Counted from the first letter of the stretch, positions 32,911 through 45,086 are shown. The stretch: 64,000 nt of DNA from Dendrophyllia cribrosa (GCA_024195265.1 JAJLRJ010000004.1:43398068-43462067); one strand, 5' to 3'. Program-made: numbers and translations. Notes: generated by a model from the sequence alone, not told the origin.

Positions 32911-34561
32911 ATGGCGGCAAGCGATCTCGATGAGAAGTTGGCTGAGCTAGTTTGAAGCTATCCAGCACTATATGATAAATCTCTGCCCGACTTTAAGAAT
33001 GCCCATAAAAAGGAGCTGGCATGGGCCGAGATAGCGAGACAAATGCGTTTGAAAACAGGTAGGCAAAGGCACAAAGTTAACTGAGTTTGTGGGCTCAACG
33101 AATGATTCGACAAATCAGTGCATGTAGATTGTTCTTTGCTTGTATCATATATGGATTTAAAGCGTTGTAATATTCTTTCTTGCTGTGGTAACACCTTTTA
33201 TTCATAAACTTTATCAGGCAATTGTAATTTACCACTGAATGTCATTGTCTACAGTCACAATTTCATATGTGCACTATGATTTATTGACTAGCTATTTATT
33301 GACTTTATTCGGCACTTTATTCAGCTTTATTGCATTGTAGTTAACTGGAATAGTTATCCATATAGCACTTTCAGTCCCTCCAGCTCATAGTCCAGCAGCA
33401 ACAACAATGTAAAATAATTATTTATCCTATGTTATTACATCAAGTGAAGGATGGTGTGAGCACAAAAATGAAGAGAGGTGTATTTTTATTGTGAAAGAGC
33501 TGTATGCTTTCATCTGGTTTCTTGCTGCTAGAGTAATTTTACTTGGCATGTGAAATATTTATCACACTATTAGTCGGTACTAGATATTGTTTCATGGGCC
33601 AGGTAAAATCACTCCACTGAAAAAAAAAATTGTAGTAAGGGGCTATATTATATAACAAATATTAAAGAGTTGTTCTGTGATTATAGGCAAAGAGGCAAAG
33701 GAACTATTCAAAAATCTAAGAAACCGCTATAACCGAGATAAGAAAAGGATTAAAAGTCAGAAGGTTAGCGGAAAAGGAAGTCAAGATGTCCAGCAAGCTG
33801 AACAGCAGAGTTCAGAACTTTTTAAATATCTGAGGTGGCTTGATCCATACATCAGACCACGCAAGAGCAAATCCAATTTATATCCAAGTTCTGGATTAGC
33901 TCATGAAGAGAGTAATGACGAATCAGATGAGTTGGATGATCTAGACTCAGAATCCCAGTCTTCTGATAACCTCAGAAGCTCAACTCCATCAAGTGAGATA
34001 AGCAACATGGATGCCGATAGAGGTGGTACGACTTCTGGCACTCAGAACAAGGAAATATGTGGCAATGTGAAATCTGATGTAACAGGGCAACAAAAGTACA
34101 GGAAAAGGAAAAGTGCGGTGGATAAGACTGTTGATAAAGTTGAGCTTGAACTTATGCAATCAATAAGTTCTAAACTTACCAGCAGGCCAGAAGAAAGAAA
34201 ACAAAAAGATGAAGATGATTTGTTTTGTGAGCTGCTTGCCACCCAGTTACGTCAGTTCAACCCCAGAGATAAGTTGCTAATCAAGATGCGTATCAATAAC
34301 ACTGTATATAATCAGCTAATGAAGCCATCAATGAGCACACCTTTATATTATGAGCAAGCTGCAGGAGCTCCCCCAGTTCAAAGTCAATTTAATGTTCCAA
34401 GTGTAGGGGGAGTTGATACTAGCCCAGTTAGTAGGCAATTTCATGTTCCAAGGTCAGAGGAAATTGAGTCAACGCCAATTAACAGGCCATTTCACATTAC
34501 AAATCCCGAGGAAATTGAGTCAACGCCACAATTTCCCCCTGGATTCTTTTTTCGTAGTTAA
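32911..34561 (+). pseudogene. Harbinger MADF-domain partner protein (one nonsense codon)
   Basis: Exon 1 is 32911-33058 (ATGGCGGCAAGC, donor GTAGGC); exon 2 is 33687-34561 (acceptor GATTATAG). The join restores a Gly codon, and the total of 1023 nt is in frame: 340 codons plus stop. Residues 1-80 form a MADF/SANT-like domain: L-A-E-L-V-stop-S-Y-P-A-L-Y-D, then KELAWAEIARQM and KNLRNRYNRDKKR. An acidic/serine-rich middle follows, then a conserved C-terminal segment (LFCELLATQLRQFNPRDK) that in this family contacts partners, and tail repeats (EEIESTP). In Harbinger elements this protein brings the nuclease to DNA and the nucleus. The only defect is a TGA at 32953-32955, codon 15, where MADF proteins usually have Arg. 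Confidence 0.82.
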
Positions 34562-34965
34562 ACAGACTAATAGCTAGTCATTTGTTTGAGATTTGGTCGA
34601 AAAGACATTGACATTTTGTTTGTTGGTAAAAATTCTGTTCACTTCTGTGTACCAAGTGTTTGAAGAGAAACACTAGTTTTACCAAGTGTTGAAATTATTA
34701 CCAGTTTGTTTTCATGTATATGAGATACAGCCATGTATTAAAGTTTACACTTGCTAGCATAAAGTTGAAATGAATAAAAGACAAAAATGTTGTTGTTGCA
34801 GGGGAAGTTTATTTATGTATTGTTTATTTGCCTAAACCTAAGTAGAAATGACACTAATTAATCCTCAGGGGAGACAGGAGTTTCTTTCAAATGGAACATT
34901 GATAAGCAGTAGTTAATACACCAAGAACTGCAGTCTTGTACTGCCCAAAACACAACATGTGTATT

Positions 34966-35115
34966 TGTTGCAGGTTAAATTGAGCCTTAGGTTAAAATGA
35001 TCTTAACCTAGGTTGGTTTTGAACTTTCTTTGTTTGGTACTTATGATTATTATGATAATGAGTGAAAAACAAAAGGAGTTTCATTTTAACCTAAGGCTCA
35101 ATTTGATCTGCAACA
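34966..35115. repeat. 150-bp inverted-repeat element (MITE-like)
   Basis: TGTTGCAGGTTAAATTGAGC...TTTTAAAATGA-type left arm (34966-35000) pairs with 35081-35115 over about 34 bp. The interior is 80 bp. It lies between the two convergent Harbinger genes. Confidence 0.8.
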
Positions 35116-35413
35116 TATTCACTCTCACTTAACTCTTTGCATATCCTTTTTATATTTTCATACCACCCAGTAGTGTTAGTTGATTACTTGGGTCCATTTA
35201 CCAGTTTGAAATGCATATACATACAATTTAAAACTCAAAATGCAGTTGAACAAGTACATGAACATGATTTAGTGTTTTAATAAGTTTTTCTATTCAATTC
35301 ATTTAAAACTTTATTGAAACTACATTTTATAGCTTAATCAACACTTAATTAATTATTAATTATTATTAATTTATTATGTCTTTCTTTGCCCAATAGTGGA
35401 AACTGCATGCACT

Positions 35414-37216
35414 TCAACGCCTTGGGCCCTTGCACCTGACATAGTCCCATTGCCAGGGTACAGCACCCTCTTGTGAATTAACATATTGTTTCAAATTTTC
35501 TCTGACACTAACTGCAGACTGCTGGTACCGTGATCCTCTAGGACGACACAAAGGCCTCAATGCACCATTACACTCATCCTCCACAATTCTTCTCCATTCA
35601 CCAGGGCGTATTTGTCCTGTGCTGTCCTCACTGTCCACAAATCCAACAGGGCAGTACAATGCATTGTTTGTTTGTCTGAGATAATTGTGGAGGCACACAG
35701 TAGCCTGTGTTATGGATTGAGCAGTTTCAACACTTCCTTGGATAGGCCGGTGAAATATACGCCATCTCGCTGCAAGAATGCCAAATGCATTTTCAATCAC
35801 CCTTCTTGCTCGAGAGAGCCGGTAATTGAAAATTCTTTGGTCTTCAGGTAACTCCCTTCCAGAAAATGGTCTTTGCATCCATTGCTTTAAAGCAAATGCT
35901 TCATCACCTATTAAGAAGTATGGCAAAGGATTATCTCTCCAACCTTCAAGTGGTTCAGCACTGGGAAGATTCAGTTGCTCAGCTTCCAAAGCGTGCCCCA
36001 TAGTTGAATGTGATAGAACACCACTGTCATTATTGCTACCATAATTCCCAATATCCACTAAAGTAAATGAATAGCGAGCATCACACACTGCAAGCAGATT
36101 TATACTGAAAAAGCCTTTATAATTATAGTACAATGAGCCACTGTTCAGTGGACATTGTATTGCCACATGTTTTCCATCGATAGCTCCAACACAGTGTGGG
36201 AAATTCCACAACCTTTGAAATTCACCTGCAATGTCTTTCCATTGTTCACTTGAGTTAGGAGGTCTCAAGTACTCCTCATGCAAAACAGCCCAAATAGCGT
36301 CGCATGTTTCTCGAATGATCTTTGAAACTGTTGCCCTCCCTATTCTGTAGGCAAAAGAGTTAGACTGTTGGCTATCACCATATGCTAAGTAGTGTAGAGT
36401 TAAACTTAACCGTTCTGCTGGTCCAATTGCCTGCCTCATTTTGGTGTCTTTCTTGGTAATTAACGGAGCCACTAAAGACAATAGATGTTCAAACCTGTCA
36501 GGTGACATCCTCATATACCTAGGTACAAAAGTTGGGATAGACAATTGTAACTTAAATCAAACACAGAATGGATAAGGTGGGGGGGGGGGGATTCGGGGGT
36601 CAGAAATTCCCTCCTACCCAGATATAGCATTGGGAACAATTGTCTCCCATTTGAACGACTACGGGGTTGATAAATAAAAACCTGTTCTGTTGCCGAAATT
36701 TACTTACAAGTGTGTTAACTTAAAATCTCATCTGAGCTTGACTTACCATATTTATTCGATTAAACTCCGCGGCATTTATTAAATTTTTCGTGCTTCGAGT
36801 GCAGCATTTATTCGAGGGCGGTGTTTAATCGAATAAATACGGTATGTGGGGCAATTGTCGAGACAATTTGCTAGAGTCAGTATCTTCCTTTGTCACAACC
36901 AAACGATTTATTTTTTTCTTCCATTGCGAAGTTAAGAAACTTCATTTTAAGCTATGTAAAACAAAATCCATTTGTTCCACAAATAAGAAAAGATAAAAGC
37001 TAACCTGAAGTACAACTCTCTGTCGCCAAGACGGAGCTCTTGAACAAGATTATGATAGTCTCCTTGCAGTATTCTTCTTGAATATATATCCCGTACCCAT
37101 ACACTCCTTCCGTGTCTTCGATTTTGGACTCTTCGACGTCTCCTCCGTCGGAGTAGCACCCACGTTAACACGATCATAACAAACAGCAACCCTTCCTCCG
37201 CTGCCATTTCCGCCAT
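35414..37216 (-). CDS. HARBI1-type Harbinger nuclease (two exons)
   Basis: DDE endonuclease that excises and inserts the element. The long frame at 35414-36544 opens with TTG, so the start lies upstream. Exon 1 is 37216-37005 (ATGGCGGAAATGGCAGCGG, donor GTTAGC); exon 2 is 36518-35414 (acceptor GTACCTAG). The join makes an Arg codon and yields RELYF-R-YMRMSPDRFEHLL, a normal family sequence. 1317 nt in all, 438 aa, close to the usual length. Exon 1 has a hydrophobic then poly-Arg start and SVWVRDIYSRR, QGDYHNLVQELRLGD. The catalytic blocks are VGAIDGKHV (Asp), VDIGNYGSNNDSG, FLIGDEAFALKQW (Asp) and RARRVIENAFGILAARWRIF (Glu). No stops. Probably able to encode an active nuclease. Confidence 0.92.
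36744..36844. repeat. 101-bp palindromic MITE in the nuclease intron
   Basis: TACCATATTTATTCGATTAA at the left and TTAATCGAATAAATACGGTA at the right are inverted with two mismatches. The interior is also self-complementary (GCATTTATT / AATAAATGC). It lies inside the 486-bp intron 36519-37004, so it does not touch coding sequence. Nearby is a poly-G run (36579-36590). Confidence 0.82.
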
Positions 37217-37327
37217 CTTGTTTCCTACCGAGACTTTCACTGCGCATGCGTACGTCGCCAGTGTTATGCTTATTTCACAAGTGGGAACATTCTTGTGCTT
37301 ATGCTTTCGCTTACACTTATGCTTATT

Positions 37328-37347
37328 TCACTAGTGGGAACCAGGCT
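37328..37347 (-). repeat. Right terminal inverted repeat of Harbinger
   Basis: TCACTAGTGGGAACCAGGCT is the exact complement of the left end, followed by TAA. Confidence 0.92.
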
Positions 37348-37350
37348 TAA

Positions 37351-38960
37351 GCGCTTGAATGAGGGACAAGCAGTAAATATGGCTTTTCCGACAGTCACAG
37401 ATCAACACATTTACTCAACAAGTAACATATGCAAGAACAAGATTGGAAAGGTCAGGAAACGTTTCAAATGACCCAAGATAAACTGTCCTTAAAAGGAAGG
37501 GAAAACAAGCAACTTATTTATTAAGACATCATAGCTATCGGTATATAATATATAGTCCTTGAACTTGATATATTCAAATGCTTTAAATATTTGTTTTGGT
37601 AACTTCTGTTAATGGCGAAATTTCATGCATGCAGTATGTAATCAGCCACAATTTGAAAAGTGATGTTAGATATTAAAACAGTTTAGACATATTTAGTCAG
37701 AAGTTTTTCAATCATTGACTACATTTCTTGAACATCATCTCTCTTACCCTTTAGGAATTCTTCATTCAGTTCTTATCGTTTAAATGTGACAGCAAAGTTC
37801 TTTTCACTAACTCCTTGTGTGTATAGTTGCATGCACTGTCGACCTGTTTCCTGCTAGGCAGTCTACTGAGGCATAATGACATGCAAAAGGGGGCACATCG
37901 TCAAGGTGTATCATAACATGCACAAGACGATTTGGACAAAATTTAAAGTCACTGACTCCAGAAGAAACTGAAGAAATGTCATATGGGAGATGCAAACAAT
38001 GGCAGATCAGATGTGACTTTGGTGCTTTAAAACTCAAATCTTGGCCATGGACTTGATGAGAGTCGTAAGATATTTTATGATCTCATCACAATTTCATAAT
38101 GATGGCAATTTTCACAGTAGATATTTAAAAAGTCTGTTAGACAAGGCTGGTTGAGCTGCTGGATAAAATGTTATTGCAGTGGTCATCAAAGGAACATTGT
38201 GTACTGAAGCCACAGCTGATGGGCTGGAAGGAACGTTAACCAACTGTGAAAATCATGTGGCAGCAAAAAAAGCAACAGCGGCTGTGACACTTCAAGGCAT
38301 GGCTTTTGTAACTTTTGTAAAAAAAATGGAAAAAAAAACATTTGGAAGAGCAGATTTATGCCAAGTCGTCTGGGCGACTGAATGCAACCCGAAAAGGACT
38401 GAATACAGGCAAGAATCCTTTATTTACATATCTCGGTCATGTGGGTCACCGATGACAGATTTAAAGCATCACCGTTACAGCACAAGGTAAAACATTCTTT
38501 CAATTTTTGCCTCAAAAAATGTCACGAGCAACAGACATAGAGCAGATCCCTTCAATGGAAAAATAGAACCTAACAGAGCCTAACAAAACATGAACACATA
38601 TTTTACGTAGCTACTTAAAGATGCACTCTTTTATTCCCAGTAAGAGTTTTTGACCTCTTGGCTGTTAGAGGAAGTCCCTCTGATTTTTGTTGCCAAACAT
38701 GTGCCTCTGGTTGAGTTGCTGTACTTAAAGGGATACTCTACACCACATATAAACATGTGCTTAAAATGTAGCATTTGCACTAAAATAACAATCAAAAGAC
38801 GAAAAAAGTGGGTAAAACCTTTTAAAAAGTTAAAACTCGCGGTGGAATAAGCAAAATATCACCCCCTATTCGAGGACCGGAAGTAAAACAGTCCATTTCT
38901 CTGGTCACATGCTATGACGTAGAATGGAGAACTCGCGATCTTTAGTAAACAAGACGCAAT
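37351..38960. other. Mostly non-coding stretch, possible coding trace
   Basis: A minus frame 37807-38037 (SDFKFCPNRLVHVMIHLDDV, then CLAGNRSTVHATIH) has coding-like composition but no family I can name. The stretch 38725-38960, after a TTAA and AGGGATACTC, leads up to the P2X7-like gene and probably holds its promoter. Confidence 0.3.
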
Positions 38961-38961
38961 A

Positions 38962-39831
38962 ATGGATTCCGGGGATTCGCCTAGTTCTTCTTCTTCGCAA
39001 GAAAGTATTAACGATTTGACTGAAGAAATAACATTAGCGGATTATGAGGAAACGCAGCTGTACTTGTTTGAGCCGTATGATAGTGAAGCTAGTTCAGTTA
39101 CGGACTCTACAGACGAGTCCGATGAGGAGCAATTTGAGCGATTGCAAAACACAGACTGGTAAGCGATCAATTATAAATATCGTGTGGCGAGTTCTTTTCA
39201 TTGCAAACCTACGATTTTGTAACAAGATTTCATTGGCAAATGAATTTTGTCGAGATAATAAAATTTCCTTGTCATATTTCTTGTGATGGAATATTTAGTC
39301 CTTGTAGTTTTTTCGTGTGTAATTTTGACATGAAATATTTTGCGGCATTGGAAGTGTTTTCGTGGTGTTAACATAAGCGATCATCTACGATTATTTTGAT
39401 TCGAAATTTTAGGTGTAAGTGTGGAAGCTGTCAGAGACTAAATAGAGTTGAAGAGTGTATTTGCTGCTCCGAAATAGACTGCGTTGTGGCGAAAAACAAT
39501 GAAGCGGTTGAGGCAGAAGGACTGGTTGAGCCACCCGTGTGTATAACACAGCACCCAGGTTCCCACGCCGTTTGCTTGAATCGCTGGGTACTTCAAACGG
39601 CATGGTACCAGTGCAAACAACAATATCGGGACAGTTATGAAGGCCCTCAGCATAAACAAAATAGACACATAGCGTACAGGCAACTGGCAAGGTGGTGTTG
39701 GGGTCTTGGGTAAAGAAGTGCGAGTGGTCCTGCTGCCTTCGTGTGCTGTATGTTGTATCCGAGCACACTTTCCTCCCCCAGGTCACGAAGACAACTTTTT
39801 ATTTGAGGGATTTCGCTTTCCAGACGAGTGA
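38962..39831 (+). pseudogene. P2X7 intracellular-domain-like zinc protein (one frameshift)
   Basis: Exon 1 is 38962-39158 (MDSGDSPSSSSSQESINDLT, Ser/acidic, donor GTAAGC). Exon 2 begins at 39413 after AATTTTAG; the join makes Trp and gives WCKCGSCQRLNRVEECICC, the Cys cluster of the P2X7 C-terminal cytoplasmic (ballast-like) domain. Next are PVCITQHPGSHAVCLNRWVL and HIAYRQLARWCWG. There the frame shifts (about 39700) and continues GKEVRVVLPSCAVCCIRAHF, PPPGHEDNF and LFEGFRFPDE to a TGA at 39831. The family is a zinc-binding module greatly expanded in cnidarians as stand-alone proteins. Its partners are unknown here, but it converges with the transposase remnant at 40246-42492 and could be a second gene of that element. 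Confidence 0.75.
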
Positions 39832-40245
39832 ACCACCATGAACGCATCTTTGAAAATGTTTTAGTCTATAATGGAAATTGGACTTTAATTGTGACATCAA
39901 TCTATAAACTGTTGGTATTTTCTATGAGATTCATTGATGCATGAAATATTCTGGAGAAAAATGTTATTAAATTATTGTCAACAAGATACGTTGATAAGAG
40001 GTAAATTGTACCCCCATGTTTTAAATGTCATTTTAAGCATTGTTTCATTTTCTTTCTTTTTTTCTACTGACTAACTAATTTACTTAATCTGCACTCTTCA
40101 ATTTGAAAGATTGATCAAAGATCAACATTTGAATTTTCCCTGCATAATTTTTCACAGCTATAAAAAGTCTGACTTTGACAACATTTTATGATTTGCTTTG
40201 AAAATATCGATACTGTGATACAGCTTTCAGCATGAAAAAGGAAAA
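39832..40245. other. Intergenic, AT-rich
   Basis: Between convergent genes; no feature beyond T-rich tracts. Confidence 0.4.
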
Positions 40246-42492
40246 TCACTTCTTAAATCGTGATTTGAATTCATTGACTGCAGTCTGCTTATCAGGGCGG
40301 TCAAAATCTGATGAGAGTGACCGTGGAGCATCAGCCTTCTCCAAATCAGAGGTTTCCATGCCAAGGAGAATTTGCACAACATGTTCTTTGAGGTCTGCAA
40401 CATATCCTAGTTGAAATAAAATGACCTTCATTAAAAACAGTGATTTAGTGATTCACTATGATCACTTCATGTCAGGGGTATCCCATTCCGCTAAACATTA
40501 TAACCTCTTAGTTACATTTCAGGCACAGTACTTGTAGAATTATAATTTTTTAAATCATCCCAGTATTTAAAAAATAGTCGCCCAACAGGCGCATGTACCT
40601 ACTGCTATGATGTATAAGGTGAAAAATGCGAAATGTAGAATTGTTTAAAATAATGTTGAATTGCAATTTGATTTAATACAAAGTACTTAGTTAAATGTGA
40701 TCATATTGCTACATTTTGTAGTTTCTTTGCTCTGTACTCGCCATATGTACATTTAACTAAAATCTTCTTTACTGTGTGCTCTCCTTTCTTGTACGTTGGG
40801 AAAACAATATTAACCCTTTCAGTGCCATCTTGCAATTTAACCTGTTCCCTGTCACTGTTTTCATTGAAATGCAGTATTGCAATCTGCAACCTAAAATGAC
40901 AAAAAGCATTCAGTTGGTGTGGTTGTTTGGCAGTCTAAGAAAGTCTAAAATATGTAACCACTTTCTAGGAACTTTTTTTTCTGAGTAAGCAGAGTTTGTG
41001 AGAATTGAAAAGTTCTAAATATGTTAAAATTTTCAAACCTGCTTGTCATTCCATTGTATGAAAACGCCAACCGTTTTGTGGCAAAGTGGTTGTACACAGT
41101 GGAAGGCCTCTAGTGATGAGGTGGCATGTTCTCCAGACATCTGCTTTGTCCTTTAACAGAGACCCCTTTGTCAGAAGCTCTGTTAGGTTTTCATAGGGTG
41201 GGGTACCTGGAGAAATACATGAGTGTACTGATATAAAAAGCCCTAGTAGTAATCATATTTGTCCAATTTTTCCTTGTACTAACTCACTAACTGTTGTAAA
41301 GTTTGATGGACACAAAGATAGAGGAGGGAAACAGTAAAAACAGTCCAGTGATGAAATGACTTTGTGGAAGTTGATGTTTAGGTTAAAAAGTTAATATTTA
41401 TTTTTGTGTATGTGTGTGTGTTTTGATCTTTAGCAACTGCAGTGTTATGTACCTGGCTTGAGCCATTTCTTCTTTTCTCTGCCATGCAACCAGCCATGAC
41501 CACACTGAGGAAACAATGGATTCCCATGTCCAGAATGTTTGTTCATGAGACGGTTTGTGATTGATAGCCATTTTGCCTCCTTAAGGTCAACATCATCATC
41601 TTCAGTTGACGAAGCACACCAGAACATATGGTTGACTATGCTCTTCCATTTTTTGAACCACAACACAGTCCTTCTTTTTTGCAATGGCATCGATCTTTTT
41701 GCCTGTTCCTAAGCATAATTTTAGGTAGGATTAAAGATTGTGATTGTTGTTATCGTTCAATATTGTTGTTTTTGGACTCGCGCACCTTTTCCAACATGCC
41801 ACCCATCGAACCTGTGCTTAACTGCAGGCCATATCTCCCTCATGTCCTTTCGCATCTGTACATGCCTGTCTGTTATCGAGGTGTCTATGCACAGCCCTTC
41901 TTCAGTCAAGAACGTGAGTGCTCTTTCCAGACCCTCCTTTTCCATAGCACCTGAATTCTTAACTTCATTGCTCTAAAGATCGGAAATGAAAAGTATTACT
42001 AAAATATGACTTGCTTTTTATGAGCCCATTTTTAATTCCAATACAAACCTGCACCAATTGCAAATCTAGAATTTTGTTCTGCTCCACATCCATTAGCGAA
42101 TACGAGCCATACTTAGCTGAATGACCAGGGCTGTCGCAGCGACCATCACCTCCCAGTATTAAATCCCTCCCTTCAGCCTTAATGTTATTCAGAAGAGTAG
42201 ACTGTTGCTCTTTGTAAGTTCTCTGCACAGCAGGATGTACAGTAGATACTTTTTTTGGTGCTACATAAACGTCGAGTAGCCGATCGTTGGAATATTCATG
42301 TGTTTCAGAATGTTTAGAAACTTCGCTGGGCTTCCACCACCAAAGAGGATGGAAGAGGACATCATGATATTCCCAACAGGAATGTTTCCAACGGGTGGCT
42401 GGGAAACCCAACTTGTGGAGAAAGTGCAAGAAAGGCATTTCTGCCTCACTGTAAACTAGATACAGAAACATACAATTGCAGTGAGCAAACAT
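40246..42492 (-). pseudogene. DDE transposase gene (Kolobok-like?), several exons
   Basis: The minus-strand exons in order are 42480-42050 (LILGGDGRCDSPGHSAKYGS, MDVEQNKILDLQLVQ, donor GTTTGT), 41960-41757 (GAMEKEGLERALTFLTEEGL, TDRHVQMRKDMREIWP, RFDGWHVGKG), 41690-41445 (NHMFWCASST, EAKWLSITNRLMNKHSGHG), 41200-41060 (TRGLPLC), 40889-40701 (LQIAILHFNENSDREQVKL) and 40410-40246 (last exon with stop). G-D-G-R-C-D-S-P-G-H-x-A-K-Y-G-x-Y and T-D-R-H with H-x-F-D-x-W-H are core motifs of a DDE family common in cnidarians and lancelets. I think it is Kolobok or a relative; termini were not found. Gaps in the CxxH-rich mid-region suggest decay, though intron structure is mostly readable. Confidence 0.55.
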
Positions 42493-42699
42493 GCAAACAA
42501 AGTGGCACCAAAACTACTAACTGTAAGGACCAAAGGCAGTGTAGTCCCTGACTGAGCATTTTGGGCAATAACAAATTTTGATGACTAATAATCAATGACA
42601 CTCTTTATCATGGTATTTTGATATGTATTACATCTTATATAATAGAGATAATCAATATTGTTTGTCACTTTGTACTTGTAAATCCTAGGCTAAACTACC

Positions 42700-43976
42700 T
42701 CATGATGATGTCTCCAGGTCAAACACAATATTTTAGAATGGATATCTGGTAGAAAAGCCATTTCCTTGTCTGGTGGTTTTGAAAATGGAGGTATTTCTTC
42801 CACTGCATTGTCATTGATGTATCCCAAACCAGTCTCGTACTTTGGTCCCTCTCTTATCTCCAGCTGTTTCGTCTTGGAGGATCTCTTTTCTTTCCTGGCT
42901 CTCCTTTTTCGCTTAAACTCCTTTGTGCATTCTCTCGCTCTGAGGTTGGATATCTTTATGTCCAGTTTTTTAGAGTGTAACTTCTGGCAGTATGCTCCAG
43001 GAGATAGGTGAATTTTCTGAAGTGCCTAAAAGCCAAAAATTCATATTAATCTGGATAGAGGACCTGCATGAAAACCAGCAACGGCTGATGTGGCTTTCCT
43101 CTCTAAATATTGTTATTTATTTATTTATTTATTTAATAATATTAAAAGGGCTACCCCATCTGTGAGGGTGAAGGGGGAGGGGTTACGATTTCCTGGAACT
43201 ACACATTGCTCACCACAATACAGTTATTGCTTGAAATGCAAATATTTTCTTACTACTTGCTTGCTCAAAATCTATAATTTGCCACTTACACTAAGGAAGG
43301 AAATGCATCATGATATTATGTTCCCAATATTATTGCTCAAATTTGACAACGTGATAGCCCTAAAAATGTAAACAGAGCTATCATCTTCAAATATCACATG
43401 CCTTTTGTTGTGAAATGGAAACATAAATTAAATAATCGAAACAAACATTTTTAGAGAGCCTAGCTGTTTTGTATTATGTAGAAATTCTGAGACCAGGGAA
43501 ATATAAACTGGTGGAATTTTGGAAGGAAAGAAAGCAAAATAGGACTACAGCTGTAAGTGCATTTGTTGACATATTTGCATGTTGTCACAGGCTCAGGTGG
43601 TCATGGTCTATAGTAGTAGAACCAATATTGCTTACAACTGTACCTCTGCCACATAGGGATGGCCAATATTCTTTTGGCTCACTGCACAGGCAACACGGAA
43701 ATCATTACTTTCGCTGGCGCCATAATGGCGAATTTTGGGTGTCTTGCTGCCAGTAGTGTTGTTCAGGGCTTCGTTGGCTTGGCTTGACCCTAGTGGGGCC
43801 AGTTTCTCAGCATTTTGGATAAAAACCTCCATGATGCCTTCCAGATCCTGTTTGAGGCTCTCACCCTGAAGGTCTTTACCACTGGGGAGGGAACTGTGGG
43901 TGTAGCTGGAGGGATCTTTTAAGTACCAACACCATGTCTCACTACAATGGTTATGATCACCAAAGGCATGTGGCAC
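42700..43976 (-). pseudogene. Mutator-like transposase-domain protein, C-terminal exons
   Basis: The upper exon (43976-43632) reads MPHAFGDHNHCSETWCWYLK, LAPLGSSQANEALNNTTGSK and ASESNDFRVACAVSQKNIGH. The lower one (43025-42700) reads IHLSPGAYCQKLHSKKL, a K/R-rich stretch and KYETGLGYI. In intact invertebrate relatives these segments are consecutive: the end of a Mutator-like domain, then a basic region before an exonuclease-like domain. The basic exon has coding potential but the exonuclease part is missing. Confidence 0.5.
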
Positions 43977-44094
43977 TATGACTTTTAGGCTTTTCCTCGC
44001 TCCTTCAGGGTTGTCCTTGTTCTACTTTAATGCATAGCTAAAACATCGTTGTAAGTACTCTATCACCTTGCCTGTGATGTTTTTATCACCTTTA

Positions 44095-44690
44095 TATTTG
44101 TTACTTGCCTTATTTTACTTGTTCACTAAGCTCCGATCCTGATGCATTTTGTTCATTTTCGACTTTTTCATGTAGCTTCTCAAAATCGAGGATTTTTCAG
44201 TAGGGGCGTGAGCTCTTTACTGGACTTGCAACAGCCGTTGACACCTTCCCAGGTATAAATGCCTACACCACTCCCTTTTTGAAGATCTGTGGTTCTTAAA
44301 GAAGTGTCATTTTTAGAGCATTCCTAATTTTACACTTGTCTTCTTGGCTGATACGATGTGGTGCAGGCTTACTGTGGTTGTGCCTTAAATCGCCACTGGA
44401 AACGATGCCCATCCACCTCCGACCATCATAGTTTGTTGGCCAAGCATATAAAAGTTGAGCTGGACAAGGACCAGTCGTTCGAGGTGTGTGTGTGGTAGCA
44501 TGACTTTTACATTTGTTCTTTTTCTGGCGATTCGAAACTGCATATGTACAATCTGCAAAACTGCATACTTTTATCCCCTAACATAGTGCATGCTTTAGGG
44601 TAATTTCAATATTTTTGCCTTGACATCGTTTGTTTTTGTGTCCCTCTTGGACAGCTGGTTATCCGCCCACATGAAATGTCAGGAATACTC
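44095..44690 (-). pseudogene. MULE transposase N-terminus with WRKY-GCM1/FLYWCH-like finger
   Basis: The minus frame reads HFMWADNQLSKRDTKTND and, after a frame change, CSFANCTYAVSNRQKKNKC, GPCPAQLLYAWPTNYDGRRW and DLRHNHSKPAPHRIS. C..C......C..H with a W-x-G-I-V and D-x-R-H-N-H-x-K-P is the zinc-binding layout placed ahead of MULE DDE domains. Segments 44098-44222 and 44515-44690 are duplicated at 50170-50292 and 52500-52660. Confidence 0.55.
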
Positions 44691-45003
44691 TTTATACTAG
44701 AAATACGTGTCTCGCAGAACCTCGCGAAGCTTGGGGGAAGATGCACTGCAAAATTTTAGTAATGTGGGAGGGAGAGATGGAATTTCTGATTTAAATGGAG
44801 AGGTTGGGTTGCTTGCTGGCAATGGCCCCAAAATTTAAAGTTGAGACATTTTCGTTCCCAGTCTCTTCCACTTAACTTGTACTTTATGCCCTGTCTTCCT
44901 AAAATAAAATAAATGGGAGCTGGTGCTGGTCAGTTTTGGGTTTTGAGCTGTGGGTCGCTGTAACTGCTATGGACTGGGTACCAAACGATCTCAGGCCTTC
45001 CTC

Positions 45004-45006
<3 letters not shown>

Positions 45007-45086
<80 letters not shown>
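45007..45086. repeat. Uninterrupted 80-base poly-C run
   Basis: Every base from 45007 to 45086 is C. The frames across it (poly-Pro on one strand, poly-Gly on the other) are not genes. It could be a real G-quadruplex-forming tract or an assembly or slippage artefact. Confidence 0.95.

Larger units (their letters stand above)
32624..37347. mobile_element. Complete PIF/Harbinger transposon (4.7 kb)
   Basis: The ends are inverted repeats AGCCTGGTTCCCACTAGTGA (left, from 32624) and the exact complement at 37328-37347. They are flanked by TAA (32621-32623 and 37348-37350); Harbinger elements insert at TWA and duplicate 3 bp. Two genes point toward each other: a MADF-type DNA-binding partner (plus, 32911-34561) and a HARBI1-type nuclease (minus, 37216-35414). 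Both are spliced with consistent phases. The left end carries three copies of the GTGAAATAAGCATAAGC terminal module. Confidence 0.93.
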
